From Marinomonas spartinae (GTDB lineage: Bacteria; Pseudomonadota; Gammaproteobacteria; Pseudomonadales; Marinomonadaceae), in NCBI RefSeq assembly GCF_016461715.1, contig NZ_JAEMUI010000016.1, positions 1 to 64,000 on the forward strand: a DNA stretch of 64,000 nt, written 5' to 3'. This document shows, in pieces, positions 32,962 to 42,559 of this stretch. Both the position numbers and the translations under genes were made by a program. Each line of letters starts with the position of its first letter. Within the stretch, counting starts at the first letter, position 1. Below the pieces are notes generated by a model. The model made no database searches, was not told the DNA's origin, and saw only the letters and a program-made list of their open reading frames with translations.

Positions 32962-34686
32962 TTAAGAGAGTGGCAAATCTTCAGCCAAAACGAATGTTTT
33001 GATGTCTTTATATTGTTCATTAAAAGCTTGTTGCTGACGAGCATAATGGCCGCTTTGACAATCTGAAATGATGTCTAATGCCGCTGCGAAATAACTTGAT
33101 CGGTTCATCCAATCTTGCTTCTTATCTAGCGTCGACGTTTGTAGAGAAGACTCTTGAGGGGTGGTCGATAACGTTGCCGATAATAAAGTGTTAAGGTCGT
33201 TGGTCGTGGCTGCCACTTTGCCTTGAAAACGCCATAAGTCACTTTCAGGGAGATAGGCGTAATAGGGTAATAAAGCGAGCCCATGTTCCGCGACAAAATC
33301 AATTGCATCAAGAATAAAATCAACCTCGCTTTCTTCTAAAAAGTAATTGAGATTAAAGCGTACCCAGCCTGGTTTGACGAGTTTTTCGCCCTTCGCCATG
33401 GCTTCTTGAATGCGCTTGGACTGAGCTTCATTTATTCCTAATAGTTGGTGTCCATATGGACCCGCGCATGAACAACCACCACGAACTTGGATGCCAAATA
33501 AATCGTTCAATAAAGAGGTAACAAAACCATGATGCAAATAGCCATAGTCAGTGCGGATACGGAACGCCGTGATGGAAAGGCTGGGGGCATCGGCATGACC
33601 TAAGCGTTCAACTGCTGAAGAATGGCTCCAACGAGAGTGTATTTTTTGCACCCAGGCGTGTTCTTTGTTGAGGATCGTATCGACGCCAACTGCTTGTTTG
33701 AGTTGGAAGACGAGGCCAGCACGAATGGATTCGATAATGGCGGGAGTTCCGCCTTCTTCACGACGTTCGCCAATCGGTAAAAAAGTATGGGAGTCTGGGG
33801 TGACGAAAGAGACCGTACCACCACCAATATGGCTTGGCTTTTGGTTTTTAATGCAGGCGCGCTTGACCACGAGTATCCCCGGTGTGCCTGGACCGCCAAC
33901 TAGCTTGTGTGTCGAGAAAAAGAGGGCGTCTTTGGCGAGTTGCTTATTCTGCTGGGGGTTCATATCAATATCAATATAAGGTGCAGCGGCGGCAAAATCC
34001 CAAAAAGACAAGGCATTGTGACGATGTAAGCAATCGGTAATGGCGTTTTGGTCGCATAATATGCCTGTGACATTGGAAGCGGCGCTGAATGATCCAATAA
34101 GGCGTTTACCATGATGTTCTTGCAACTGATTTTCCAGTGTTTTGATGCACACACCTCCTTCCTCCGCTTGGGGAATGCGAATCACTTTTAGGCCTAGCTC
34201 ACGCCATGGCAATTCGTTCGAATGGTGCTCATAGGGACCGATGAAAATGATGGTATTGTGCTTTTCTTGAGTGGTAAGGTCTCTTAGCCCCAACTGGGTG
34301 ATCAAGGTGTTCACTGCACTGGTTGCACCACTACCACAAAATAAAACAAGGTCATCGCTACTGGCATTGACCGCTTGTCGTATTTGTTCACGAGCTTGCT
34401 CACGATAGCACGTCGTTTGTTGGCCTGTGGCATTGGCTTCCGTATGAGTGTTCGCATAGTAAGGCATAACATACTGCTGGATGGCATCTTCGATAAATTG
34501 CAAGCTGCGTCCGGAGGCGGTGTAGTCTGCATAAGTGAGCCTACGCGTTCCAAACGGGGTGTCGATCAAGGTCTCTTTACCAATGATGCCTTGTCGAATA
34601 CGTTCGAGTAGTGCCTCTTTCTCTTTAGTCTTTATAGTGGCGTTTGTTGTCATTTTTTGAGGAGTGGTTTTGACAGTAGATTGCAT
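32962..34686 (-). CDS. Class V PLP-dependent aminotransferase (cysteine-desulfurase-like)
   Basis: A 574-residue enzyme of aminotransferase class V. The core (about 30-440) shows CGSGATSAVN, YEHHSNELPWRE, the DFAAAAPY region and the PLP lysine in FSTHKLVGGPGTPG (Lys261). CSCAGPYGHQLLG carries a cysteine near where desulfurases place theirs. About 100 residues beyond the normal fold end make it longer than SufS/Csd (about 400 aa). It could be a desulfurase or a beta-lyase; the sequence does not settle this. An Lrp-type gene lies 74 bases upstream on the same strand. Confidence 0.82.
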   Translation of the reverse strand: MQSTVKTTPQKMTTNATIKTKEKEALLERIRQGIIGKETLIDTPFGTRRLTYADYTASGRSLQFIEDAIQQYVMPYYANTHTEANATGQQTTCYREQAREQIRQAVNASSDDLVLFCGSGATSAVNTLITQLGLRDLTTQEKHNTIIFIGPYEHHSNELPWRELGLKVIRIPQAEEGGVCIKTLENQLQEHHGKRLIGSFSAASNVTGILCDQNAITDCLHRHNALSFWDFAAAAPYIDIDMNPQQNKQLAKDALFFSTHKLVGGPGTPGILVVKRACIKNQKPSHIGGGTVSFVTPDSHTFLPIGERREEGGTPAIIESIRAGLVFQLKQAVGVDTILNKEHAWVQKIHSRWSHSSAVERLGHADAPSLSITAFRIRTDYGYLHHGFVTSLLNDLFGIQVRGGCSCAGPYGHQLLGINEAQSKRIQEAMAKGEKLVKPGWVRFNLNYFLEESEVDFILDAIDFVAEHGLALLPYYAYLPESDLWRFQGKVAATTNDLNTLLSATLSTTPQESSLQTSTLDKKQDWMNRSSYFAAALDIISDCQSGHYARQQQAFNEQYKDIKTFVLAEDLPLS

Positions 34687-34760
34687 TCGAGATTGCCTTT
34701 ATTAATAAATGTTTTACCTGTGACGGATCTCTCTATTTTTGCTGCAATAATGGCCTGCTT

Positions 34761-35222
34761 TTAGATAGATAAAGGCAGTTCCGTTGTATACTTAATCTGT
34801 TCCATCGCAAAATTTGAGGTCACGTCAGTCAGAGCGGTTGCGCTGATTAAGCGTTTATAAAATCGGTCGTAAGCGGGGATGTCTTTTACCACCACCCGTA
34901 ATAAATAATCGTATTCTCCTGCCATGCGGTAAAACTCCACCACTTCTGGAAATTCCGCCACAATTTGAGAAAAGTTCGTGGCCCAATTTACGTCGTGTTG
35001 ATTCGTTTTCACTTGGACAAACACTGATACCGCAAGCTCAAGTTTGTCTGCATCCAATAACGCCACTCGTCGTTTAATATAGCCAGCGTTTTCGAGCTTT
35101 TGAATGCGGCGCCAGCATGGGGTTTTTGAGAGCCCAACTTGCTTAGCAAGAGCATCATTAGAAATACTATCATTACTTTGAATTAAGGCAAGAAGTTGCA
35201 TATCTATGTTATCTAAAGTCAT
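34761..35222 (-). CDS. Lrp/AsnC family regulator
   Basis: A 153-residue Lrp-type regulator. The N-terminal helix-turn-helix is NDALAKQVGLSKTPCWRRIQKLE (about 18-40) and the C-terminal RAM ligand domain shows VEFYRMAGEYDYLLRVVVKD (about 96-115). Such proteins bind amino acids and act locally or globally. The adjacent co-directional class V aminotransferase is the likely target. The 463-bp region before it holds no clear gene; an imperfect A/T-rich leader is all I see. Confidence 0.9.
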   Translation of the reverse strand: MTLDNIDMQLLALIQSNDSISNDALAKQVGLSKTPCWRRIQKLENAGYIKRRVALLDADKLELAVSVFVQVKTNQHDVNWATNFSQIVAEFPEVVEFYRMAGEYDYLLRVVVKDIPAYDRFYKRLISATALTDVTSNFAMEQIKYTTELPLSI

Positions 35223-35685
35223 TTTGTTCTCTTTTTGTGTTTGTTTTTGGGATATTTTTTCAAATGATGTGTTTTTTTTAAGGCCTATGCAACCTAGTTT
35301 CTAAAAAGAGGGCATATTAGGAATCATAGTTCGATGACAGACGAAAAAATAATGCCAAAAAATCTAATATTTATTAAATAGCGGTCTATATTTCATGAAG
35401 TAGGGAGAAAAAATGAGCATGATGGTTACCAGAATCTAGACAATACTTAGAGTGGGTCTCACATTGGTGACTTTTGGGGAAGAAGCATGCGTTTCTGTAA
35501 ATAGAGATCTTTGCATGACGACTGCTTTCGTCAATACTTTGTGGAAAACAGACTTAAAATGCTCTTATATCACCCATAAACTCCACTTTATCGTCTGTTT
35601 TTGCTTTGTTTTGTCTGGACTCATGACATCATGAAAAGGTCTCAAGTGAGCGTTTTAAAGCGTTTTAAAACGAAGGAGGCCTCTT
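35223..35685. other. Non-coding stretch between lrp-like and binding-protein genes
   Basis: It separates divergent genes and should hold promoters for both. A 10-bp tandem repeat GCGTTTTAAA lies at 35650-35659 and 35660-35669, just before the AAGGAGG ribosome site of the binding-protein gene. A small GACGA/TCGTC hairpin lies near 35517-35532. No riboswitch fold or tRNA was recognised. Confidence 0.4.
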
Positions 35686-36714
35686 TTGCGTCACTCATTC
35701 TGTGTTGTTATGAGCTTAATGGCTGGTTTAGTGAGTGCGTCGTCTTTTGCGCAGACTCAATATCCATTAACAATAGATAATTGTGGATATAAACATACTT
35801 ATCTAGAGGCCCCCAAGGCGGTGGTATCAATTGGTCAGGATGTCACTGAAACCCTCTATCAACTGGGAGTATGGGACAAAATGGTCGGCACAGGTGTCTG
35901 GTTGAATGACGTTGCTCCGCAATTTGCACAGCTAGATAAAATCGTTCCTCGCTTATCAGATAATACGCCAACCCTTGAATCCGTTTTGCAGCAAAAGCCA
36001 GATTTTATTGGCTCACAATTTGAGTGGTATGTTGGTAAGGAGGGGGTAATAGGCACTCGAGAGCTGTTTGCGTCTCATGGCATTGCCGCCTATGTATTGC
36101 CGACAGACTGTATTAACAAAGATAATGCTGTTGGTAACGATGGAACTCGGGCCAATATATTCAATACCGACTCCCTGTATCAGGGGATTAAAGAACTTTC
36201 TAAGATTTTTGATAAGCAGGAAAGAGGAGCCATGTTTATTGCTTCTTTAAAAGAAAGAGAAGCGAATGCAATTGCGCGGGCGAAAAAGGATGAGTTAAAT
36301 AATGTGTCAGCGGTGTTTTGGTATTCTAGTCCGAAGCTGGATGGCCCTGCTTATGTTGCTGGTCGAAATAGCCCGGCTGGCTACATCTTGAATGCTTTAG
36401 GGATAGAGAACATTGCACATTCTGATGAGGAATGGCCCCTTATGGATTGGATAGCCATTTCTAGGGCGAACCCTTCTGTTATTGTGCTGGCGAAAATGAA
36501 TCGCCGTCGTTGGGCTGCGGATGACTATAAAACGAAGATTGCGTTTCTTAAAAGTAATCCTTATACGCGTAATATGGCTGCAGTGAAAGAAAATCGCTTT
36601 GTTATTATGGATGCTTTAGCTATGAGGGCCTCAACTCGCTTGTTCGATGGATTGGAGCAAATGGCCATTGCTTTAGATGCCGTACAAGGTCGCCTTAAGG
36701 GAGCTGAAAAATAA
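35686..36714 (+). CDS. Periplasmic substrate-binding protein, iron/corrinoid ABC type
   Basis: A 342-residue secreted protein of the FecB/BtuF fold (PF01497-like). The signal peptide ends near residue 22 (SASSFAQ). The domain starts with APKAVVSIGQDVTETLYQLG and has a long back-helix linking two lobes, as in siderophore or vitamin B12 binding proteins. The TTG start has a strong AAGGAGG seven bases before. No ABC permease or ATPase gene is adjacent, so it is an orphan that must use carriers encoded elsewhere. The ligand cannot be told from sequence. Confidence 0.85.
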   Translation: MRHSFCVVMSLMAGLVSASSFAQTQYPLTIDNCGYKHTYLEAPKAVVSIGQDVTETLYQLGVWDKMVGTGVWLNDVAPQFAQLDKIVPRLSDNTPTLESVLQQKPDFIGSQFEWYVGKEGVIGTRELFASHGIAAYVLPTDCINKDNAVGNDGTRANIFNTDSLYQGIKELSKIFDKQERGAMFIASLKEREANAIARAKKDELNNVSAVFWYSSPKLDGPAYVAGRNSPAGYILNALGIENIAHSDEEWPLMDWIAISRANPSVIVLAKMNRRRWAADDYKTKIAFLKSNPYTRNMAAVKENRFVIMDALAMRASTRLFDGLEQMAIALDAVQGRLKGAEK

Positions 36715-36960
36715 GCCATATAACCGCTACATTTCTCATTATTTCGCATGTGACGATAGATTGTTTCTTAAAATGATGTAATTAAAATTATCCTGTTTTT
36801 CCTTTTAATTTTAACGTGTTGAATTTTATTAGAAAAATAGTGAGATAAGTTTTCGTGCTGGCTTTTATTGTTTTCTATCCGCTCTTGAAGACAAATCTGC
36901 TTCTATACTTTTTGCCATAAAGCGCCATTATAAGGTAATTCTTATACCATCACTTTATGT

Positions 36961-36986
36961 TAGGGCCTTCTAATAACAAGGCCCTA
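36961..36986 (+). promoter_or_regulatory. Leader hairpin abutting the lutA ribosome site
   Basis: TAGGGCCTT and AAGGCCCTA form a perfect 9-bp stem with an 8-nt loop. Its last base is the first base of the AGGAG ribosome site (36986-36990), five bases before the lutA ATG. Folding would affect ribosome access. It could also be a symmetric operator, with the lysR-type gene at 39974 as a candidate reader. Confidence 0.5.
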
Positions 36987-36995
36987 GGAGCCAGT

Positions 36996-37715
36996 ATGAA
37001 GGTTAATTTTTTTGTCACCTGTTTATGTGACACAGTGAAAGCCAATGTCGCGAAGCGCACCGTCGCCCTATTAGAACAGTTAGGCTGCGAGGTAATTTTT
37101 CCTGAGGCCCAAAGTTGTTGTGGTCAGCCATCCATAAACAGTGGTTATGTAGAAAGCAGTAAACCAGCAATGAAGTCGTTTATTCGTGCTTTCGAGTGCA
37201 ATGATTATCCCATCGTTACCCCAGCGGGTTCTTGTGCAGCCATGGTCAAGGCCTATCCTGAATATTTAAGAAACGAGCCAGAATGGGCCTCGCGTGCACA
37301 AGCCGTTGCCGACCGTCTTTTTGAATTAACCCAATTTGTGGTTCGCGAATTAGGGGTAGTGCAGCTGGGAGCGAAGCTGGTAGGAACGGCCGTTTACCAT
37401 CCTTCTTGTAGTTTAATCCGTAAGTTAGGTGTACGGGATGAACCTTTGTCCTTGTTGGCCGAGGTAGAAGGTCTGACGTTATTACCCATTGATAATCAAG
37501 AAACCTGTTGCGGTTTTGGGGGAACCTTCTCTGTCAAAATGGGTGAGATTTCTGGAGAGATGGTTAAAGAAAAAGTGCGCCATATGAGTGAGGTTACACC
37601 CGATTATTTGATTGGTGCCGACATCAGTTGTTTGATGAACATAGGAGGACGTCTTCATCGTGAAGGGAAGGCGATCAAGGTTATGCACATTGCAGAAGTG
37701 TTGGCGAGCCGTTAG
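36996..37715 (+). CDS. lutA: L-lactate utilization protein LutA, (Fe-S)-binding
   Basis: LutA is part of the LutABC iron-sulfur complex that oxidises L-lactate to pyruvate. The 239-aa protein has two CCG domains, with [11 protein letters not shown] near 37-47 and [11 protein letters not shown] near 163-173 as cluster ligands. I use ATG 36996 ([12 protein letters not shown]) after AGGAG; an ATG at 36957 would run through the hairpin. lutB follows 17 bases later. Pyruvate produced could feed ppsA. Confidence 0.94.
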   Translation: MKVNFFVTCLCDTVKANVAKRTVALLEQLGCEVIFPEAQSCCGQPSINSGYVESSKPAMKSFIRAFECNDYPIVTPAGSCAAMVKAYPEYLRNEPEWASRAQAVADRLFELTQFVVRELGVVQLGAKLVGTAVYHPSCSLIRKLGVRDEPLSLLAEVEGLTLLPIDNQETCCGFGGTFSVKMGEISGEMVKEKVRHMSEVTPDYLIGADISCLMNIGGRLHREGKAIKVMHIAEVLASR

Positions 37716-37732
37716 TTTATAAGGGGATAGAC

Positions 37733-39190
37733 ATGTCGATGAAAACCAGTCATGCGACGTTTAAAGAGCGCATTGATATTCAGATGCAAGATGATTATAT
37801 GCGCCAATCTGTTGCCAATGCTCAAGAGCGCATGTTCACTAACCGTGCTAAAGCCGCCGAGGCATTAGGTAATTGGGAGCAATGGCGAGAAATGGGGAAA
37901 GAGATTCGTCAGCATGTTTTGGAGAATCTTGATTACTATTTAGAACAATTGAGTGACAAGGTCGTGGAAAACGGTGGCAATGTGTTTTTTGCTAGCACGG
38001 CCGAAGAGGCTAGAGGTTACATTGAAGGCGTTCTCAAAGAGAAAAAAGCAAAAAAAATCGTTAAATCCAAATCCATGGTGACCGAAGAAATTGATCTAAA
38101 TAAGGCTATTATAGGCCTTGGCTGCGAAGTCATTGAAACGGATCTTGGTGAGTATATTCTACAGGTAGATGATTGCGATCCGCCTTCCCATATTGTGGTG
38201 CCCGCATTACATAAAAACCGCACTCAGATTCGCGATATTTTCAAAGAGAAAGTGGGGTATCAAGGGACAAATGACCCTGAAGAGATGACGCGCTTTGTCC
38301 GTCAACATATTCGTCATGATTTTTTAGAAGCTGATATCGGTATTACAGGCTGTAACTTTGCCGTGGCAGAAACGGGCACGGTCAGTTTAGTGACGAATGA
38401 AGGTAATGCACGATTGGCTACCAGTTTACCGAAAACACATATTGCGGTGATGGGCATGGAGCGTCTGGTACCCACTTTTGAAGAATTGGATATTGTGGTG
38501 AGCTTGTTATGCCGAAGTGCAGTGGGATTGCCGTTAACAGGTTACGTGACGGCCCTGACTGGCCCAAGAGAGAGTGATCAATGTGATGGACCAGAGGAAT
38601 TCCACTTGGTGATAGTCGATAATGGACGTTCCGCCATTTTAGGTTCTGAGTTTAAAGACATTCTGCGTTGTATAAGGTGTGCGGCGTGTGTGAATACTTG
38701 CCCAGCCTATCGCCACATTGGTGGTCAATCCTATGGTTCCATTTATTCAGGTCCTGTTGGGGCGGTGTTGTCACCGCTATTAGGGGGTTATGAGGATTTT
38801 AAAGAATTGCCTTATGCGTGTAGTTTATGCCAGTCCTGTAATGACGTCTGTCCTGTGAAAATTCCTTTATCTGATTTATTGCTCAAGCATCGTAGAGTTA
38901 TGGCGGAAAGTAAATTAACTCCGCTGGGTGAACGTGCCGCAGCAGGGTTCTTTAACTTTGTAAATGCTCGCCCAGCATTGTGGGGTAAAACCGTTAAAGC
39001 GGGTGCCAAAGTGGCTAACGCGACGATAAAAGACGGTAAAATGCCTTTTAATGTGGGTCCCTTAAAAGATTGGACGGATTCACGAGATTTGCCTCAACCC
39101 GATGGTGAATCTTTCCGAAGTTGGTTTAAAAATCGACAGCAAACAAAAGGGGATCAGCAGAAAAATGAGGCAGGAGATCATCATGACTAA
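37733..39190 (+). CDS. lutB: L-lactate utilization protein LutB, iron-sulfur
   Basis: The 485-residue LutB carries an LUD domain (about 70-300) and two [4Fe-4S] motifs: [15 protein letters not shown] (about 311-325) and [15 protein letters not shown] (about 362-376). It passes electrons from lactate oxidation onward. Its final codons overlap the lutC start by eight bases (ATGACTAA), so the two are coupled. Membership in lutABC is secure from order and motifs. Confidence 0.95.
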   Translation: MSMKTSHATFKERIDIQMQDDYMRQSVANAQERMFTNRAKAAEALGNWEQWREMGKEIRQHVLENLDYYLEQLSDKVVENGGNVFFASTAEEARGYIEGVLKEKKAKKIVKSKSMVTEEIDLNKAIIGLGCEVIETDLGEYILQVDDCDPPSHIVVPALHKNRTQIRDIFKEKVGYQGTNDPEEMTRFVRQHIRHDFLEADIGITGCNFAVAETGTVSLVTNEGNARLATSLPKTHIAVMGMERLVPTFEELDIVVSLLCRSAVGLPLTGYVTALTGPRESDQCDGPEEFHLVIVDNGRSAILGSEFKDILRCIRCAACVNTCPAYRHIGGQSYGSIYSGPVGAVLSPLLGGYEDFKELPYACSLCQSCNDVCPVKIPLSDLLLKHRRVMAESKLTPLGERAAAGFFNFVNARPALWGKTVKAGAKVANATIKDGKMPFNVGPLKDWTDSRDLPQPDGESFRSWFKNRQQTKGDQQKNEAGDHHD

Positions 39191-39923
39191 CCCAGCGCGA
39201 TTACAGAACCGTACCGCTTTTTTGGAGAACATTGCTAAGGTATTAGATCGGCCTAGACGCACGCAGGCACCGGTTCGGCCTGCTCTTAAATACCGCTGTC
39301 ATCAAGAAGTTATGGCTGGGTGGTCGCCAGATCAACTGAGAGATCGCTTGGTGGATTATACCGAAAATGCACTGGGTGCTAAGGCCATTGTCACAACAAA
39401 AGCCCAGTTGAGTCGGGTGTTGTCTGAGGCTTGCCTCGCTTATCAACAAAATACATTGTCGGATGATGGTAAAGATGTTGTGTTATCTGCTGACGTTCGA
39501 TTACAGGCCGGCATCGATATTAACCAGCTTACTCAAGCAGGGTTAAGTCTATATGTATGGGATTCATCTCTTGGATACGACGCCAATATCCGTGCTTGTG
39601 AGCGAGCTAAGGTGGGGGTTGTGTTTGCAGAACAAGCCTTAGCAGAATCAGGCACTATGGTACTCTATAGTCAGGTTGAACAGGGGCGCGTGATTAGTTT
39701 ATTGCCTGAGGCGTCGGTATTTATCGTACCAAAAAGTGCCATTGTGCCAAGGTTAACTCAGGCGACTGCAGTACTGACTGAGAAAGCCAAAGCTGGTAAG
39801 CGGATGCCATCCTGCATTAACTTTATTTCAGGGCCAAGCTCGACGGCGGATATAGAGTTAATTAAAGTAGTCGGAGTTCATGGTCCCATTTTTGCGACCT
39901 ATATTATTTTGGATGATCAATAA
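39183..39923 (+). CDS. lutC: L-lactate utilization protein LutC
   Basis: LutC is the third LUD-domain subunit needed for lactate oxidation. The ATG at 39183 ([10 protein letters not shown]) has AGGAG close upstream and gives 246 aa; the earlier in-frame ATG at 39102 lies inside lutB and is not needed. [15 protein letters not shown] (about 161-175) and the late [18 protein letters not shown] (about 215-232) are the conserved LUD blocks. It is followed 50 bases later by a LysR gene. Confidence 0.93.
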   Translation: MTNPARLQNRTAFLENIAKVLDRPRRTQAPVRPALKYRCHQEVMAGWSPDQLRDRLVDYTENALGAKAIVTTKAQLSRVLSEACLAYQQNTLSDDGKDVVLSADVRLQAGIDINQLTQAGLSLYVWDSSLGYDANIRACERAKVGVVFAEQALAESGTMVLYSQVEQGRVISLLPEASVFIVPKSAIVPRLTQATAVLTEKAKAGKRMPSCINFISGPSSTADIELIKVVGVHGPIFATYIILDDQ

Positions 39924-39973
39924 TCATTCGATGATAAACACTCTGAAACGGCTTATAAAAGAGTATCTTTCGC

Positions 39974-40876
39974 ATGCCCGCAATAGACGATTTAATCCTG
40001 TTTACCCAAGTTATTGAACACGGTTCTTTTAGTAAGGTTGCTGAGTTGAACGGTATTACCAAATCCGTAGTGAGTAAGCGCATCAGCAAGTTAGAAAAAG
40101 AGCTAGGTGTTCAATTGCTGTATCGTACCACTCGAAAATTGTCTCTTACTGAAGCGGGAGAAGTACTGAACCGTCGAGCGAAGAATCTTAATCAAGTGGC
40201 GCAATCTGCCTTTGATGCGATTACAGGTTACAGTGAATCCATGTCGGGGCATATACGGATGTCGGTACCAACCATCTCTGGTGAACTGTTATTGGCTAAT
40301 GTCGTTTCCGATTTCTGTAATCGCCACCCTGGATTGACGGTGGATATGTCCATGGACAATCATTTTGTGGATCTTGTGGCGGAGAATTATGATTTGGTTA
40401 TCCGAACTGGGTATCTGGAAGATTCCAGCCTGATTGCTCGACATATATTCAATTCCCGTTGGGTGATTTGTGCGTCGCCTGCTTATCTTGACCGCAATGG
40501 AGTTCCTCAAACGCCTGTGGCGTTATCAAGGCATAACTGCTTGGGTTATACCCATCAAAGTACCGGTACATTTGACTGGCAGTTTTCTCATGACAATCGC
40601 CTTTACACTCATAAAGTGTCGGGAAATTTTGCCTCTAATAATGCCGCCGCATTAAAAAAAGCTATGCTGGCGGGTAATGGGGTGGCGTATCTTCCCACTT
40701 GTCTCGTCTATGACGAACTACAAAAGGGCGAACTCGTCGAAATACTAGCAGGTCATGTTGGGAAAGTTGTTGGTATTTATGCTGTCTACCCCTTCACTCG
40801 GACGCCCTCTAAACGCATACAAGCGCTCATTGAGCATATTCGAGAAGGCTACTTAGCCATGAAAGAGCGATTCTAA
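39974..40876 (+). CDS. LysR family transcriptional regulator
   Basis: A 300-residue LysR regulator. The winged helix-turn-helix (about 4-62) shows FTQVIEHGSFSKVAELNG and KSVVSKRISKLEKELG, followed by the linker helix and the two-lobe effector domain with the DLVIRTGYLEDSSLIAR segment. The short-sequence type (AEAGEVLNRR, then GHIRMSVP) fits the DsdC/CrgA-like group. It sits downstream of lutC in the same direction and may regulate lutABC; the usual divergent layout is absent. Confidence 0.9.
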   Translation: MPAIDDLILFTQVIEHGSFSKVAELNGITKSVVSKRISKLEKELGVQLLYRTTRKLSLTEAGEVLNRRAKNLNQVAQSAFDAITGYSESMSGHIRMSVPTISGELLLANVVSDFCNRHPGLTVDMSMDNHFVDLVAENYDLVIRTGYLEDSSLIARHIFNSRWVICASPAYLDRNGVPQTPVALSRHNCLGYTHQSTGTFDWQFSHDNRLYTHKVSGNFASNNAAALKKAMLAGNGVAYLPTCLVYDELQKGELVEILAGHVGKVVGIYAVYPFTRTPSKRIQALIEHIREGYLAMKERF

Positions 40877-41005
40877 CCACTAACTTTTTCCTTTTTCCTG
40901 ACTTTTTAATGGCTTGTTAGTCCTGTTACTGACCTTATCATGAGGGTAACAGGGTTGTATTTATAAACTGATCCAATTGAATTGTTAGACAAAGAGGCCT
41001 ATGCC

Positions 41006-41857
41006 ATGAGTGATGATGCAAAACGTTTAATCGACAATTTGTTTGAACGTATTTCACAAGCAGAAAAGCAAACTGGCGAGCGGGATAAGGACGCTGAAGC
41101 TCATATTAATAAACATCTAGTGAATAACCCATCCGCGCCTTACTACATGGCGCAAACCATTATTATGCAAGAAGCTGGATTAAAACAGCTAAAAGCGAAG
41201 GTCGAAGCGCTGGAAAAAGAAGTGGCTAGCAAGCCAAGTTCTGGTGGATTTTTATCCGGCTTATTTGGTGGTGGAAGCCAAAACACTCGAAATGAACAGG
41301 AAAGCAGACAAGGCAACTCTGGGGCTGGTTGGGGCGGAAGTGCACAACAAGCGGGACCAGGCTATGGCGCTGGTTCGGCTTATGGGCAACAAGCTAACTA
41401 CCAAGGGAATGGAGCAAGAGGACCGGCTGCGGGTGGTATGTTTGGCGGTGGCGGCGGTAGCAGCTTTTTAGGCGGAGCGTTAAAAACAGCGGCAGGCGTG
41501 GCTGGCGGTTTGGTTGTAGGGAATATGTTGATGGATATGTTTAGTCACCATTCGCCAACCGAGATGGTCGACATTATTAATGAAACACCTCCACAAGATA
41601 TGGGGCAATCAGATTTTGCTAATAATGGCATGGACCAAGATGGCTTTGCTGATAATGGCATGGATCAAGGGGGCTTCGCTGACAATGGCATGGGGCAAGG
41701 TGGATTTGGGCAAGCTGGTTTTGACCAAGGTGGCATGGATCCCGATGGGTTTAATTCAAATCTAGGTGGGTTTGACCAAGGGGGATTTGACCAAGGCGGG
41801 TTTGGCGATGCCGGTGGTTTTGATGACTTTGGCGGGGATTTTGATGATTATAGCTAA
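41006..41857 (+). CDS. DUF2076 domain protein with glycine/aspartate repeat tail
   Basis: The 283-residue protein starts at ATG 41006 (MSDDAKRLIDNLFERI, AGAGG before it). Residues 1-80 form the DUF2076 helical domain with a coiled coil (KQLKAKVEALEKEVAS). Then come Gly/Gln-rich linkers, a short hydrophobic glycine-rich helix (GGALKTAAGVAGGLVVGNML, about 153-172) and an Asp/Gly/Phe-rich tail of near-perfect 10-residue units. The family has been placed in the periplasm or membrane by annotation, but its role is unknown. It is a single gene. Confidence 0.82.
   Translation: MSDDAKRLIDNLFERISQAEKQTGERDKDAEAHINKHLVNNPSAPYYMAQTIIMQEAGLKQLKAKVEALEKEVASKPSSGGFLSGLFGGGSQNTRNEQESRQGNSGAGWGGSAQQAGPGYGAGSAYGQQANYQGNGARGPAAGGMFGGGGGSSFLGGALKTAAGVAGGLVVGNMLMDMFSHHSPTEMVDIINETPPQDMGQSDFANNGMDQDGFADNGMDQGGFADNGMGQGGFGQAGFDQGGMDPDGFNSNLGGFDQGGFDQGGFGDAGGFDDFGGDFDDYS
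41621..41710 (+). repeat. Three tandem 30-bp units in the DUF2076 gene
   Basis: Units at 41621, 41651 and 41681 each encode NGM-[DG]-Q-x-GF-[AG]-like ten-residue repeats, differing by a few bases. Further 15-bp GFDQG units follow at about 41769-41805. Most changes between the first two units keep the amino acids, so selection on the protein seems to act. Copy number should vary between strains. Confidence 0.75.
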
Positions 41858-41978
41858 ACTTTAGGAGGCGTAATGCGACGATCCTAGTGAAAATATCTTG
41901 CGCCTTGCTTTTCTTGGTTCTAGTCTCTTAATAGTGATTAAAGATGATATTAAGAGGTGCGATAAGGATGGAGCCGGT

Positions 41979-42467
41979 ATGAAAGAAAAGGGCTGTTTAG
42001 TATTTTTCTGTGGGAAAATGGGGGCCGGTAAGTCAACACAAGCTAAGCAAATGGCTGAAAAAAGAAATGCGGTTTTGCTGTCAGAAGATGTGTGGTTAGC
42101 GGCACTTTATCCGAATTTGATTCTTTCTTTTAAGGACTATTTAACTTATTCGGCACGGTTAAAACCCTTAATAAGAGAGCATGTTCAGAATATTCTCTCC
42201 ACCGGGACCAATGTCGTCATGGATTTTCCTGCTAATACTGTTGTACAGCGTAAATGGTTTTTAAGTTTAGTCGCAAAAATCAATGCACCTCATGAATTCT
42301 TTTATTTAGATGTCAGTGATGAGCTGTGTTTAAAACGCATTGCGCAGCGACGCAAAGAAGAGCCCACGCGAGCGGCGTTTGATACTGAATCGGTATTCCA
42401 TCAAGTGACCAAGTATTTTGAAGTACCGACCCTAGAAGAGGGATTGAACTGGCAAAATGATGTATAA
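41979..42467 (+). CDS. P-loop kinase (AAA_33 / zeta-like)
   Basis: A 162-residue P-loop protein of the AAA_33 group, which includes small-molecule kinases and chloramphenicol phosphotransferase-like enzymes. The Walker A motif FCGKMGAGKSTQAKQMA is at about 8-24, a DVWL acidic motif follows, and the lid shows KRIAQRRKEEPTRAAFDTE. I use ATG 41979; the ORF extends 27 codons upstream but without a ribosome site. No antitoxin partner is adjacent, so a toxin role is unlikely. The substrate is unknown. Confidence 0.8.
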   Translation: MKEKGCLVFFCGKMGAGKSTQAKQMAEKRNAVLLSEDVWLAALYPNLILSFKDYLTYSARLKPLIREHVQNILSTGTNVVMDFPANTVVQRKWFLSLVAKINAPHEFFYLDVSDELCLKRIAQRRKEEPTRAAFDTESVFHQVTKYFEVPTLEEGLNWQNDV

Positions 42468-42495
42468 AGCCTGACGTCGTCTGTCGTCTGGCTTT
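42466..42495 (+). terminator. Hairpin after the P-loop kinase gene
   Basis: AAAGCC-T-GACG pairs with CGTC-T-GGCTTT (10 bp plus one mismatch) directly over the stop codon region, followed by ATTTAT. A weak intrinsic terminator. Confidence 0.5.
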
Positions 42496-42559
42496 ATTTA
42501 TAGCTTTCTAAAGGCGGTCCATAATGAACTTAGGAGTGGATCGCCAGTGCAAGAAATAA

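Noticed and set aside
32878..33066. 62-codon plus-strand frame
   Set aside because: It runs across the terminator hairpin and into the antisense of the aminotransferase gene; no supporting features.
35452..35634. 60-codon frame in the gap before the binding-protein gene
   Set aside because: Starts with GTG, no ribosome site, Cys/Phe-rich composition unlike a protein of this genome.
41979..42467. Zeta-toxin interpretation of the P-loop protein
   Set aside because: No antitoxin-like small gene is adjacent, and the AAA_33 motifs are shared with many harmless kinases.
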